Assembly (NCBI RefSeq): GCF_017161425.1
Contig: NZ_CP071057.1
Span: forward strand, 2,357,501 to 2,421,500
DNA from: Marinicauda algicola
Lineage (GTDB): Bacteria > Pseudomonadota > Alphaproteobacteria > Caulobacterales > Maricaulaceae
Length of the DNA: 64,000 nucleotides
Direction of reading: 5' to 3'
Positions 55,486 to 63,947 of the stretch are shown piece after piece (the first letter of the stretch is position 1; the number at the start of each line of letters is the position of its first letter). The notes beneath the pieces are model-generated. The model worked only from the letters and a program-made list of their open reading frames with translations. It searched no databases and was not told the DNA's origin. Both the position numbers and the translations under genes were made by a program.

Positions 55486-55607
55486 GGGTCTCGCATATCA
55501 GCGCCCCCGGTGGAGGGCAAGCGCGCCCGGGGCGCGGTCAGTGCCCTTACCATTGGGAAACCAGTTGGCGGCCATCGTGGCGTCATGCCGCAGAAGCCCC
55601 GCCCGTG

Positions 55608-56180
55608 ATGACCAATCCTATCGCGAAATGGATCCGCGAGACGCGGCTTGGCGTGGCGGAACCGGGCGGTCCAGCGATCGTGTTCCGCCAGCGCGTCGAG
55701 GCGTGGGTGGAGTTCAAGCGGCTGCACCTGGCCTTCGCCCAGACGCTGAACAGCCTCATCAACGGCCATTCGAGCCTGCTGACCCTCATCAAGTACGCCA
55801 TGCTCTGCGAGCACGAGGTGCGCGAGATGAAGGCGCAGGCCGGCGACAGGCCCGACGAGACGCTGTCGGTGGAGACGGTCTGCCGGCGCCTGCCGCTGGA
55901 GGGCTACAGCCGGCTCTACCGCCTCGTGAACAGCCGCGCGTTCGACGATGCGGCCCTGCAGAGCCTCGTCGACCCGAAGGATTTCCGCATCGCCGAGACC
56001 ATACTGCGCGTGGTTGCCCAGCCGCTCGCGCCGAGCGACGACCTGTTCGCCCGGCTCGCCCGCGAGCACGGCTTCGAGGGCGCGGAGCGCGCGGCCAAAT
56101 GGACCCCGGAGATCACCGCCCTGCACACCGACGTGGTGAAATTCTACAAGGCGGGCCTGCGCTCCAAGGGGCTTCTCTAG
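55608..56180 (+). CDS. Hypothetical protein, helical, soluble
   Basis: This 190-residue, mostly alpha-helical protein has charged and Leu-rich stretches (VEAWVEFKRLHLAFAQTLNSL, KDFRIAETILRVV) and no signal peptide. The plus strand here is isolated between rpe and rsmB. A GTG one codon upstream is possible. I do not recognise the family. Its stop overlaps the rsmB stop by 4 bases (convergent). Confidence 0.65.
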   Translation: MTNPIAKWIRETRLGVAEPGGPAIVFRQRVEAWVEFKRLHLAFAQTLNSLINGHSSLLTLIKYAMLCEHEVREMKAQAGDRPDETLSVETVCRRLPLEGYSRLYRLVNSRAFDDAALQSLVDPKDFRIAETILRVVAQPLAPSDDLFARLAREHGFEGAERAAKWTPEITALHTDVVKFYKAGLRSKGLL

Positions 56181-57571
56181 CCCTTCACGATCCGGGCGAT
56201 GTAGAAGCCGTCGAGCCCGCCCAGACTCGCCCACATGTCGGGGCGGGTGCGCACCGCGCCCTGCGAATCGATGGCGGTCTCGAGCTCGGGCAGCTCGCCG
56301 GGCTTCACCGGATCGAGACGGGCGCTCCCGGTACGCTCCAGGAAGGCCGCGATCTGGTCCTCGCCCTCCTCGGGCTCCAGCGAGCAGGTGCAATAGACGA
56401 GGCGCCCGCCCGGCTTCAGCATGGCGAAGGCCGCGTCGAGCAGCCGGGACTGGACCTCGGCGAGGCTCGCGATATCGGCCTCCTCCTTCGCCCAGGCGAC
56501 GTCCGGGCGCCGGCGCAGCGTGCCGGTGGCGCTGCACGGGGCGTCGAGCAGCACGGCATCGAGCGGGGCGTCGGGCGTCCATTGCGTCGCGTCGGCGGCC
56601 TCGACATGGGCGTTCAGCGCCACGCGCTCGAGATTTTCGTGCACCGGCGGCAGGCGCTTCTTCGCCCGGTCGATGGCAAAGGTCTCCGCCCCCGAGGCCG
56701 CGATCTGCAGCGTCTTGCCGCCCGGCGCGGCGCACAGATCGGCGATCCGCTCGCCGGGCTTCGGGCCGAGCAGCCGGGCGGGCAGCGCGGCCGCGGCGTC
56801 CTGCACCCACCAGCGCCCCTCGGCGAAGCCGGGCAGGAGCGTCGGATCGCCGGCATCCTCCAGCCTTATCGAACCGGTGGGCAGGAGCTCGCCGCCGAGA
56901 TCCCCGGCGAGCTTGCCCGCATCGATGCCGGGCCGGGGCGTCAGGTCGAGCGGGGGCACGCCGGCGCGCGCGCGCGCCATGGCCCGGGCGGTCTTCTCGC
57001 CATAGGTCTTCGCCCAGCGCGCGGCGAGCCAGTCGGGCAGGTCGGCCAGCGGGTCGGCGCCGTCGAAGGCGCCGCGCCCGCGCTCGGAGACCCGCCGCAG
57101 CACGGCGTTGGCGAGCCCGGCGAAGCGCGCGGTCTTCTCGTCCGCATTCATCAGCGTGACCCAGGCGTCCACGACCGCATGGGGCGCGTTGTCGAGCACC
57201 AGGAGTTCGGCCGCCCCGCACAGCAGGACATGGCGGCCGCGGTCCGCCGTCTGCGGCAGGGGCTTGTCGAGGAAGACGGCGAGCGCGGCCTCGAGCGCAC
57301 CCTTGCGGCGCACGGCGGCGGCCGCGATGGCGCGCGCGAAGGCGCGGTCGCGCACCTCCAGGCGATTGTGATCGGGATGGCTCGCGATCGCGTGGTCGAG
57401 CGGGGCCTTGCCGGAAAACACCTCTCCCACCGCGTCGAGCGCGATGGCGCGCGGACCCAGATTGCGGGTGTCGGGCTTGCCCTGGCCTTGCGGGGCGGGC
57501 TTTCTCGGACGGAAAGGCTCTTCCCGCTTGGTGTCGGGGCGGCCCTGGTGTTTCTCTGATCGCGGTCTCAT
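56177..57571 (-). CDS. rsmB: 16S rRNA m5C methyltransferase, RsmB family
   Basis: This 464-residue protein starts with a basic linker and a NusB-like RNA-binding domain (about 30-160; ALDAVGEVFSGKAPLDHAI). The S-adenosylmethionine methyltransferase domain follows, with DLCAAPGGKTLQIA, the DAPCSATGTLRRRPD cysteine and VYCTCSLEPEEGEDQ cysteine of the RsmB/NOP family. It would methylate cytosine in 16S rRNA. The domain order and both cysteines are intact. Confidence 0.9.
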   Translation of the reverse strand: MRPRSEKHQGRPDTKREEPFRPRKPAPQGQGKPDTRNLGPRAIALDAVGEVFSGKAPLDHAIASHPDHNRLEVRDRAFARAIAAAAVRRKGALEAALAVFLDKPLPQTADRGRHVLLCGAAELLVLDNAPHAVVDAWVTLMNADEKTARFAGLANAVLRRVSERGRGAFDGADPLADLPDWLAARWAKTYGEKTARAMARARAGVPPLDLTPRPGIDAGKLAGDLGGELLPTGSIRLEDAGDPTLLPGFAEGRWWVQDAAAALPARLLGPKPGERIADLCAAPGGKTLQIAASGAETFAIDRAKKRLPPVHENLERVALNAHVEAADATQWTPDAPLDAVLLDAPCSATGTLRRRPDVAWAKEEADIASLAEVQSRLLDAAFAMLKPGGRLVYCTCSLEPEEGEDQIAAFLERTGSARLDPVKPGELPELETAIDSQGAVRTRPDMWASLGGLDGFYIARIVKG

Positions 57572-57590
57572 GGCTCTGGCCTAGCAGACT

Positions 57591-57619
57591 TGCGCCCGGC
57601 CTCACAGAAGCCGGGCGCA
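57591..57619 (-). terminator. Hairpin after the 57647-57988 gene
   Basis: TGCGCCCGGC (57591-57600) and GCCGGGCGCA (57610-57619) form a perfect 10-bp stem with a 9-base loop, 28 bases beyond the stop. T tract is lacking on the minus strand, so termination is uncertain. Confidence 0.45.
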
Positions 57620-57646
57620 GATTTCATCGCGGATGGGTCCCGCGCC

Positions 57647-57988
57647 TCACGTGCCCTTGTCGGTCTTGTTGCGCTGGCCCCGCTTCTCGTCGGGATTGCG
57701 GTACTGGTTGGGCGCGTTCGCCTCGTTCGGCTTTTTCGGAACGTGCTGTTCCTCGCTCTTGTGCACGCGGGTATGGGTGCCTTCCAGGCCCAGCTCCTGC
57801 TGCAGCTCGTCCTTGGTGCCGAGCCCGCGCTGGAGATCGCCGCCCGACCGGTCGATGTCCGGCTGGCCGGCCGGCACGTCCTCGCGCGTCTCGGCTGTCT
57901 TCAGCTGCTCCTGGCGCGTGGTCGAGCCGGTGGTTTCCTCGGCCGTCTTCTTCTTGTCGAGATCGGGCTTCGGGGTCGGGCCGGTCAT
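57647..57988 (-). CDS. Small hydrophilic, low-complexity protein
   Basis: This 113-residue protein is rich in Lys, Glu, Asp, Thr and Gln with almost no hydrophobic residues (TGPTPKPDLDKKKTAEETTG ... PNQYRNPDEKRGQRNKTDKG). It is probably disordered. The ATG at 57988 has a GGGAGG site. No family recognised. Stress-related hydrophilin-type proteins have this style, but that is speculation. It stands alone between rlmN and a hairpin. Confidence 0.55.
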   Translation of the reverse strand: MTGPTPKPDLDKKKTAEETTGSTTRQEQLKTAETREDVPAGQPDIDRSGGDLQRGLGTKDELQQELGLEGTHTRVHKSEEQHVPKKPNEANAPNQYRNPDEKRGQRNKTDKGT

Positions 57989-58057
57989 GGCGTGCCTCCC
58001 TTTCGATTGCGGTTGACGGATCAACGCGCTGCGCGAAAGGGGCGTTCCGGCAGGGAG

Positions 58058-59275
58058 TCAGGCGAGATTCGCCCCCTCGCCATAAAGATGCGCCTTGGCC
58101 GTCTCCGCCGGGCTGGCATTCTGCGCCGCGCGCTCCAGCGCCCGGCGCTCGCTGGCGCGCATCTTCTCGCTCTCGCTCTTCAGCTGGCCGCAGGCCGCGA
58201 GGATGTCGCGCCCGCGCGGGGTGCGGATGGGAGAGGCATAGCCGGCCCGGTTCACGATCTCGGCGAAGCGTTCGATCGTCTCCCAGTCCGAGCACTCGTA
58301 GTTCGAGCCCGGCCAGGGGTTGAACGGGATGAGATTGATCTTCGAGGGGATGCCCTGCAGCAGGCGCACCAGCTCCTTCGCCTCGGCGGGAGAGTCGTTC
58401 ACGCCCTTCAGCATGACGTATTCGAAGGTCACGCGCTTGGCGTTCGACAGGTCCGGATAGGCGCGGATGGCGTCCAGCAGGTCGGCGATCGGATAGCGCT
58501 TGTTGATCGGGACGAGCTCGTCCCTCAGCGCGTCGTTCGTCGCGTGCAGGCTGATCGCCAGCATGGCGCGGGTGCGCTCGCCGAGTTCGGGAATCTTCGG
58601 CACGACGCCTGAGGTCGACACGGTGATGCGCCGGCGCCCGATCGAGATGCCGTCCCCGTCGCTGATCACGTCGATCGCATCGGCCACATGGTCGAGATTG
58701 TAGAGCGGCTCGCCCATGCCCATGAAGACGATATTGGTGATCTGGCGGTCCTCGTTCGAGGTCGGCCATTCGCCGAGATCGTCGCGCGCGATCATCACCT
58801 GGGCGGCGATCTCGGCGGCGGTGAGGTTCCTGACGAGCTTCTGCGTGCCGGTGTGGCAGAACGTGCAATTGAGCGTGCAGCCGACCTGGCTCGACACGCA
58901 CAGCGCGCCCGACTTGCCGACGGACGGGATGAAGACGGTCTCCGCTTCCACGCCCGGCGCGAAACGGATGAGATATTTGCGCGTGCCGTCCCGGCTGATC
59001 TGGCGCTCGACGACTTCGGGCCGGGCCAGCGTGAAGCGCGCCTCCAGCTCGGCGCGCAGCACTTTCGAGACATTGGTCATCGCCTCGAACTCGGTCACGC
59101 CATAGTGGTAGATCCAGCGCCAGAGCTGGTCGGCGCGCATCTTCGCCTTCTTCTCCTCGACCAGCCCGGCCTCGATCAGCGCCTCGCGCAATTGCGCGCG
59201 CGTCATCCCGGCAAGGCTGGGCTTGCCGGCGGGAGCGGGCCGGTTGGCGGCGGAGAGATCGAGCGCGATGGTCAT
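58058..59275 (-). CDS. rlmN: Dual-specificity 23S rRNA A2503/tRNA A37 C2-methyltransferase RlmN
   Basis: This radical-SAM enzyme makes m2A in 23S rRNA and some tRNAs. The 405 residues contain the CTLNCTFC triad (Cys133, 137, 140) and the [10 protein letters not shown] lead-in. A C-terminal cysteine in [10 protein letters not shown] (Cys362) corresponds to the methyl-carrying cysteine. The extra about 25 residues after the catalytic core are hydrophilic. Stand-alone gene with its own start. Confidence 0.95.
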   Translation of the reverse strand: MTIALDLSAANRPAPAGKPSLAGMTRAQLREALIEAGLVEEKKAKMRADQLWRWIYHYGVTEFEAMTNVSKVLRAELEARFTLARPEVVERQISRDGTRKYLIRFAPGVEAETVFIPSVGKSGALCVSSQVGCTLNCTFCHTGTQKLVRNLTAAEIAAQVMIARDDLGEWPTSNEDRQITNIVFMGMGEPLYNLDHVADAIDVISDGDGISIGRRRITVSTSGVVPKIPELGERTRAMLAISLHATNDALRDELVPINKRYPIADLLDAIRAYPDLSNAKRVTFEYVMLKGVNDSPAEAKELVRLLQGIPSKINLIPFNPWPGSNYECSDWETIERFAEIVNRAGYASPIRTPRGRDILAACGQLKSESEKMRASERRALERAAQNASPAETAKAHLYGEGANLA

Positions 59276-59368
59276 GGTGGCGCGGATATAGTCGTTTCCG
59301 CCGCTTTATGCGAGAGGGCAGGCCGGCAGGCATCACAAGGCTTGAAAAGCGCGGCGCTTGCCAATCAG

Positions 59369-60148
59369 ATGGCCCCCATGAAACTCATCTGCCATCCCCT
59401 CACCGCCGAAGCCCCGCCCATCCGCCCCGCCGAGCCGCGCCGGCAGTGGATGGACGACACCCCGGAGAGCTTCGCCTATCGCTGCCTGCCGCTGGCGGTG
59501 GCCAACCAGCATGGCTGGGAGGTCTATGCCACGACGGGCTTCACCGCGCGCTGGACCGGCGGGGAACGCGTCGAGGACGTCTCGGTCGTCATGGACGATC
59601 CCATGCGGATGAACTATCCGGGCACGCCGCTGGCGAATTTCGGCTCGGGCATCCTCACCTTCGAGATGGGATTCCTGCTGCGCACCCCGCCGGGCTGGAA
59701 CATCTTCGTCACCGGCCCGCTCAATCATCCCAAGGACGGGATCATGGGCCTGTCGGGCGTGATCGAGACCGACTGGAGCCCGTACTCCTTCACGATGAAC
59801 TGGCGCTTCACCCGGCCGGGCGAGGTGCGCTTCGAATCGGGCGAGCCGATCGCCCATCTCTTCCCTGTGCGCCGCGACCTGTTCGAGCGCGTGGATACCG
59901 AGATCCGCCCGCTGCACACCGATCGCAAGGCCTACGACCAGATGGCCATCTGGCGCGAGAGCCGCTCCGACTTCGCCGGGCGGCTGAAAAGCGGCGACAA
60001 GGCCGCCGCCGAGGAGAAATGGCAGAAGGGCTATTATCGCGGCCTGATGCCGGACGGCTCGAAGGGCCCGACCGATCACAAGACGAAATACCGCCCGAAG
60101 CCGTTCGCGCCGGGCCAGGCGAGCCCCGGCAAGGGCGGCAAGCGCTAG
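59369..60148 (+). CDS. DUF6065 family protein
   Basis: This 259-residue soluble protein starts MAPMKLICHPLTAEAPP. It has the family's pattern of SFAYRCLPLAVANQHGWEV and FGSGILTFEMGFLLRTPPGWNIFVTGPLNHPKD, and a Lys/Gly-rich tail. The ATG 9 bases later (59378) is an equal start. The biochemical role is unknown; related genes occur near cell-envelope or oxygenase genes. It shares a CTAG with the convergent desaturase-like stop. Confidence 0.75.
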   Translation: MAPMKLICHPLTAEAPPIRPAEPRRQWMDDTPESFAYRCLPLAVANQHGWEVYATTGFTARWTGGERVEDVSVVMDDPMRMNYPGTPLANFGSGILTFEMGFLLRTPPGWNIFVTGPLNHPKDGIMGLSGVIETDWSPYSFTMNWRFTRPGEVRFESGEPIAHLFPVRRDLFERVDTEIRPLHTDRKAYDQMAIWRESRSDFAGRLKSGDKAAAEEKWQKGYYRGLMPDGSKGPTDHKTKYRPKPFAPGQASPGKGGKR

Positions 60149-60936
60149 CGCCGCACCAGCGGCCAGAACAGCTCGCGCTTCCAGGTGACCGGGTCGAGCC
60201 CCTCGATGCCGTAGCGTTCGGGATAGCGCCGCGTGATCTTCGCGGTGCCGAACAGCACGTCCCAGAAGAAGAGCAGATTGCCGTAATTGCCCTTGTAATG
60301 GGTGACGCCGTCCTCCTTGTGCTGGCCGTGATGGGCGGCATGGGTGGCGGGCGTGGAGATCACCCGTTCCACGAGCCACATGAGGTTTCGCGCCACGGGC
60401 AGCCGATACAGCGCCTCGTCCCAGCGCCAGCTGGAATGGGCCCCGAAGATCACGCTCATCTTGACGACGAGATAGACCGCGTAGACCGCCCCGAAACCGA
60501 GATGCACCAGGACCGCGCTCGCCCAGATTCCCGGCATCAGGGCGTAGTAGAAGAGGTTGTTGCGGTAGGCGATGCGCACGCTCATGTATCCGCCCGAATG
60601 ATGGGCGCGGTGCAGGTTGTAGAGCCAGGGGAAGGCATGGCTCGCCCGGTGCCACCAGTATTGCGTCATGTCGTCGGCGACCAGAAGCACGCCGGCCATC
60701 GCCCACCAGGGCCAGTGCGACAGCGCGCCCTCGCTGCCCGGCACGATCCGCTCCGCCGCATACGCCGCTCCGTAGAAGATCGCGGGGACCGTGATCAGGA
60801 TGATGGTCAGCGTCGAGACGAGTTCGATCGCGATGTCGCGGCCGCCCGAGCGGGCCGGATCGTGGAAGCGCCCGGTCAGCGCTTCGAGCGCGCCGAAGCC
60901 GAGGAAGATCGCCAGTACGAGAAGCTTGGGGTCCAT
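60145..60936 (-). CDS. Sterol desaturase / fatty acid hydroxylase superfamily protein
   Basis: This 263-residue membrane protein has about five hydrophobic segments and the di-iron histidine boxes HRASH, HRAHH and HAAHH (in WWHRASHAFPWLYNLHRAHHSGG and TPATHAAHHGQH). These are expected to bind two irons and hydroxylate or desaturate a lipid or terpenoid. The ATG at 60936 is chosen; a GTG at 60960 adds 8 residues. It is divergent from a LysR gene only 88 bases away, so that regulator is a likely controller. Confidence 0.86.
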   Translation of the reverse strand: MDPKLLVLAIFLGFGALEALTGRFHDPARSGGRDIAIELVSTLTIILITVPAIFYGAAYAAERIVPGSEGALSHWPWWAMAGVLLVADDMTQYWWHRASHAFPWLYNLHRAHHSGGYMSVRIAYRNNLFYYALMPGIWASAVLVHLGFGAVYAVYLVVKMSVIFGAHSSWRWDEALYRLPVARNLMWLVERVISTPATHAAHHGQHKEDGVTHYKGNYGNLLFFWDVLFGTAKITRRYPERYGIEGLDPVTWKRELFWPLVRR

Positions 60937-61013
60937 GGCCGGTCTCTTGCTGTCCGGCACAGCCTAGAGCCGGACCGCTCATAATTTGAAATACTTTCTT
61001 CGCATGATTTGAT

Positions 61014-61036
61014 AAGACTGACTTATGATCAGTCTT
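61014..61036. promoter_or_regulatory. Perfect 8-bp dyad straddling the LysR start codon
   Basis: AAGACTGA (61014-61021) and TCAGTCTT (61029-61036) flank CTTATGA, which holds the ATG. It could be a LysR-type autoregulatory site overlapping the start, or an mRNA hairpin with the start codon in its loop. The adjacent gap to the desaturase gene is AT-rich. Confidence 0.5.
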
Positions 61037-61888
61037 CGAGAGATGCGCGCGCTCGTCGCGCTCGCCGACCATGCCACGCTGACCGCCGCCGCCGAGGCGC
61101 TGGCGGTTTCCCAGCCGGCCCTGACGCAGACCCTGACCGGCCTGGAAGCCCGGCTGGGCGCGCCACTCTTCGACCGCAAGAGGCGGCGCCTGGAATTCAC
61201 CGATATCGGCCGGAAGGTGCTGGACCGCGCACGCCGGCTCCTGCGCGAGGCGGCCGATCTGGAAGAGGAGGTCGCGCTCCATCGCTCCGGCGCGGCGGGC
61301 GCGCTGAAGCTCGGTGTCGGCCCGTTCGTGGAGACCGCCCTGCTGCCCGATGCGCTCGCGCGCTTCTATCGGGCCGGGCGCACGGTGCGCCTCACCGTGC
61401 GCTCCGGACCGGCAGCGGCGCTCATCGCGGCGCTGGAGGCCGGCCGGCTCGATCTCGTCGTCGCCGATCTCGACCCGGACGAGGTCCCCGCCGGGATCCT
61501 CGTTCGGCCCCTGCCGCCCGAGCCGCTGGGCCTCGCCGTTCGCCCGGACCACCCGGTCCTGACCGGGGCGGCCTCGCCGGCCGGCTTTCCCGGCGCCAGC
61601 GCGACCCCGCCCGCGCGCATGCCGAAGACGGTGAGGGCGGCGGGCGAGGCTATCGCTCTGTCGCTGATCTGCGACGACTACGAGGTGCTGGCGCGCGCAT
61701 GCGCGGTGTCCGACCACATCCTGGTCGCCCCCCGGCGCATCCTCGGACGGCTGTGCGCCGGCACGGGACTGGAGATCCTGGACATCGACCTCGCCCTGCC
61801 CCCGGTGCGCCCGGCCATCGCCGTGCGCTCCGGCGCACCGGTCATTCCGGCGCGCGAGGCTCTCGCGGCGGCCTTCGGTTCAGCCTAG
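61025..61888 (+). CDS. LysR-family transcriptional regulator
   Basis: This 287-residue regulator has an N-terminal HTH (MREMRALVALADHATLTAAAEAL-like start; recognition helix AVSQPALTQTLTGLEARLG) and a substrate-binding domain. It is divergent from the sterol-desaturase-like gene, which it probably controls. The start codon lies inside a perfect dyad. Its stop overlaps the IalB-like gene's stop by 4 bases (convergent). The effector is unknown. Confidence 0.9.
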   Translation: MISLREMRALVALADHATLTAAAEALAVSQPALTQTLTGLEARLGAPLFDRKRRRLEFTDIGRKVLDRARRLLREAADLEEEVALHRSGAAGALKLGVGPFVETALLPDALARFYRAGRTVRLTVRSGPAAALIAALEAGRLDLVVADLDPDEVPAGILVRPLPPEPLGLAVRPDHPVLTGAASPAGFPGASATPPARMPKTVRAAGEAIALSLICDDYEVLARACAVSDHILVAPRRILGRLCAGTGLEILDIDLALPPVRPAIAVRSGAPVIPAREALAAAFGSA

Positions 61889-62388
61889 CTGCACAGCCGC
61901 TCCACCTGCTCCAGCGCTGCGGTGACGCCGGACAGGGAGAATTCGTAGGCCGTCGCGGTGCCGCGCGTCGACATGGCCTCGACCCGCATGGTGTAGCCGC
62001 GGCGCATGGCGTCGACGAGGCGCTGCTCGTCGCGCAGCTCCTCCACGAAGCCCTCCTGCTGGGAGACGTACATCTGGTAGCGCGAGGAGCCGACGCGCAC
62101 GACGGGGGCGTGATCGGGCTGCAGCGCATAGCCGGCCAGGAAGCTCGGCTGCTCCTCGGCGGCGCCGGATGCCCAGGTGGACACCAGGAAATAGACGTCG
62201 CCGTGATCGACGCTACCCGGGCGCGAATCGGTCGGGCGGCTGGTGGCGTAGCAGATCCTCTCCTCGCCCTCGCCGCGCGTGAAGACGCGCCAGTCGTTGT
62301 GCTCGCCCTGGAAGGCCGGTTCCTGCGCACTCGCGGCTCCGGCTCCGGCCAGGATGAGGCAGGCAGCGCAGGCAGAAAGGCGTCGCAT
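61885..62388 (-). CDS. Invasion-associated locus B (IalB)-like secreted protein
   Basis: This 167-residue protein has a signal peptide (MRRLSACAACLILAGAGAASA). Its beta-rich domain has the IalB pattern: DWRVFTRGEGEERICYATSRP near the start, LAGYALQPDH, LVDAMRRGYTMRVEAMSTRGTATAYEFSLSGVTAAL at the end, and a final cysteine. Despite its name the family is widespread in free-living alphaproteobacteria with unknown envelope function. Confidence 0.75.
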   Translation of the reverse strand: MRRLSACAACLILAGAGAASAQEPAFQGEHNDWRVFTRGEGEERICYATSRPTDSRPGSVDHGDVYFLVSTWASGAAEEQPSFLAGYALQPDHAPVVRVGSSRYQMYVSQQEGFVEELRDEQRLVDAMRRGYTMRVEAMSTRGTATAYEFSLSGVTAALEQVERLCS

Positions 62389-62547
62389 GGAGGAACTCCG
62401 TCGGCGGCTTCGGGTTGGTGTTATGCGCCTTCATGCTGGAACAAGCGCTTACGCCCGGTTAAACCGGTGTACCGCGGCGAATTCAAGGCGGGGTTCCGTT
62501 CGGGCGCGCGGGCGGGCAGGGTTGGTTTCAGGCATTACGGTCAGATC

Positions 62548-63129
62548 TTGGCAAATCCATCCTCCTCCGCCGCGCCCGCGCTCGATCGCGACGAACTCGA
62601 CGGCCTCGTCCTGGCGACCGCAAGGCAGGACCGGGCGGCCTTCGCGCGCCTGTTCGCCTTCTACGCGCCGCGGGTGAAAGCCTATCTGCTGCGCCTGAAC
62701 TCGTCGGACAGCCTGGCCGAGGAGCTGACCCAGGAGGTGATGCTCACCGTCTGGCGCAAGGCCACCCTGTTCGATCCCGCCCAGGCCTCGGCCTCGACCT
62801 GGATCTTCCGCATCGCGAGAAACCGGCGCATCGACGCGGCCCGGCGCGCGGGCAAGCCCGAGCTCGACGGCGAGGACCCAGCCCTCGCCCCCTCGCAGCC
62901 GGACAGCCCGGACGCGGCGCTGCTGGCGAGCGAGCAGGCGACCCGCGTCCAGCAGGCGATGGCCGAGCTTCCGGAGGAGCAGATCTCGCTCCTGCGCCTG
63001 GCCTTCTTCGACGGGCTCTCCCACCGCGACATCGCCGAACGCATCGGCGTGCCGCTGGGCACGGTGAAGTCGCGCCTGCGCCTGGCATTCGACAAGCTCA
63101 GGAAGCGGCTCGACCGCTCCGAGCTATAG
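62548..63129 (+). CDS. RNA polymerase ECF sigma factor (ECF11/RpoE-ChrR type)
   Basis: This 193-residue sigma factor has region 2 (FARLFAFYAPRVKAYLLRLNS, AEELTQEVMLTVWRKA, STWIFRIARNRRIDAARR) and region 4 (ELPEEQISLLRLAFFDGLSHRDIAERIGVPLGTVKSRLRLAF). The start is uncertain: TTG at 62548 gives the shortest plausible N terminus; GTG at 62467 is open in frame. The next gene, 113 bases on, encodes a ChrR-like anti-sigma factor. Such pairs respond to singlet oxygen or organic peroxide. Confidence 0.82.
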   Translation: MANPSSSAAPALDRDELDGLVLATARQDRAAFARLFAFYAPRVKAYLLRLNSSDSLAEELTQEVMLTVWRKATLFDPAQASASTWIFRIARNRRIDAARRAGKPELDGEDPALAPSQPDSPDAALLASEQATRVQQAMAELPEEQISLLRLAFFDGLSHRDIAERIGVPLGTVKSRLRLAFDKLRKRLDRSEL

Positions 63130-63242
63130 AGGGCGGCGATGGCTGTTGCAGATTCTTTCAATGCCGCGCTTGATTCTTCCTCCCGCCGGTCGATATCCGC
63201 CCGACGGGACGCCAAAACCATGCTTGTGGGCCTGACGACACC

Positions 63243-63947
63243 ATGACCAACCATCCGCTCGGGGATGAAATCTACGCCGCCTACGCCGCCGGGGCCCTCT
63301 CCGGCCCGATGCGCCTGCTCGTCGACACCCAGGCCGAGGTGCGCGCCGAGGTGCGCCGCGAGCGCGACGCCGCCGAGGCGATTGCCGGAGCGCTCCTGGA
63401 AAGCGCCGAACCCGCGCCGGTGCGCGACACCTCCCTGCAGGAGGTCTTCGCCGCGATCGAGGCCGAGGAAGCGCGCGCCGGCGAGGCCGGGCCGATCGCG
63501 CCGTCGCGCGACGAGACCCGGTCCCGGCGCGCCGCCGAGGCGGCGGGCCGCTCCCTGCGCGAGCTGCTCGATCTGCCCGCCAGCGTGCGCGACCTCGCCC
63601 TCGAGAAGGCCGCTTGGAGCTTTGCCGGACCGGGCGTCAAGCGCATGGAACTGCTGCGCGAGGGGCCGGCCAAGGCCGAGCTCATCCGCCTCGAGCCGGG
63701 GCGCGGCGTGCCCCACCACGGCCATGACTGCAAGGAGTTCACGCTGGTGCTCACCGGCGCCTTCCACGACGGGTTCGACCGCTTTGGCGCCGGCGAGCTG
63801 TGCGCGGCCGATCCCGATCTCGAGCACAAGCCGGTCGCCGAGCCGGGCGAAGTATGCATCGCGCTCGCCGTCACCGACGGACCGCTCGCCTTCACCGGCC
63901 CGCTCGGCTGGGTGCAGCGCGCGCTGGACGGGCTTCGCCAGGGCTGA
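63243..63947 (+). CDS. chrR: ChrR-like anti-sigma factor with cupin domain, zinc-site altered
   Basis: This 234-residue protein has an N-terminal anti-sigma-type domain (HPLGDEIYAAYAAGALSG) and a C-terminal cupin. In Rhodobacter ChrR the anti-sigma domain binds zinc through His6, His31, Cys35 and Cys38. Here His4 remains, but the last three are Gln30, Arg34 and Val37, so the H-x3-C-x2-C motif is gone. The four cupin ligands (ChrR His141, His143, Glu147, His177) are all present as His159, His161, Glu165 and His195. It follows the ECF sigma gene by 113 bases instead of overlapping it. Confidence 0.8.
   Translation: MTNHPLGDEIYAAYAAGALSGPMRLLVDTQAEVRAEVRRERDAAEAIAGALLESAEPAPVRDTSLQEVFAAIEAEEARAGEAGPIAPSRDETRSRRAAEAAGRSLRELLDLPASVRDLALEKAAWSFAGPGVKRMELLREGPAKAELIRLEPGRGVPHHGHDCKEFTLVLTGAFHDGFDRFGAGELCAADPDLEHKPVAEPGEVCIALAVTDGPLAFTGPLGWVQRALDGLRQG

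Noticed and set aside
62389-62547. Autoregulated ECF promoter before the sigma gene
   Set aside because: I looked for the RpoE/ChrR-type -35 and -10 pair and for an EcfG-type pair, and found none at suitable spacing on either strand.
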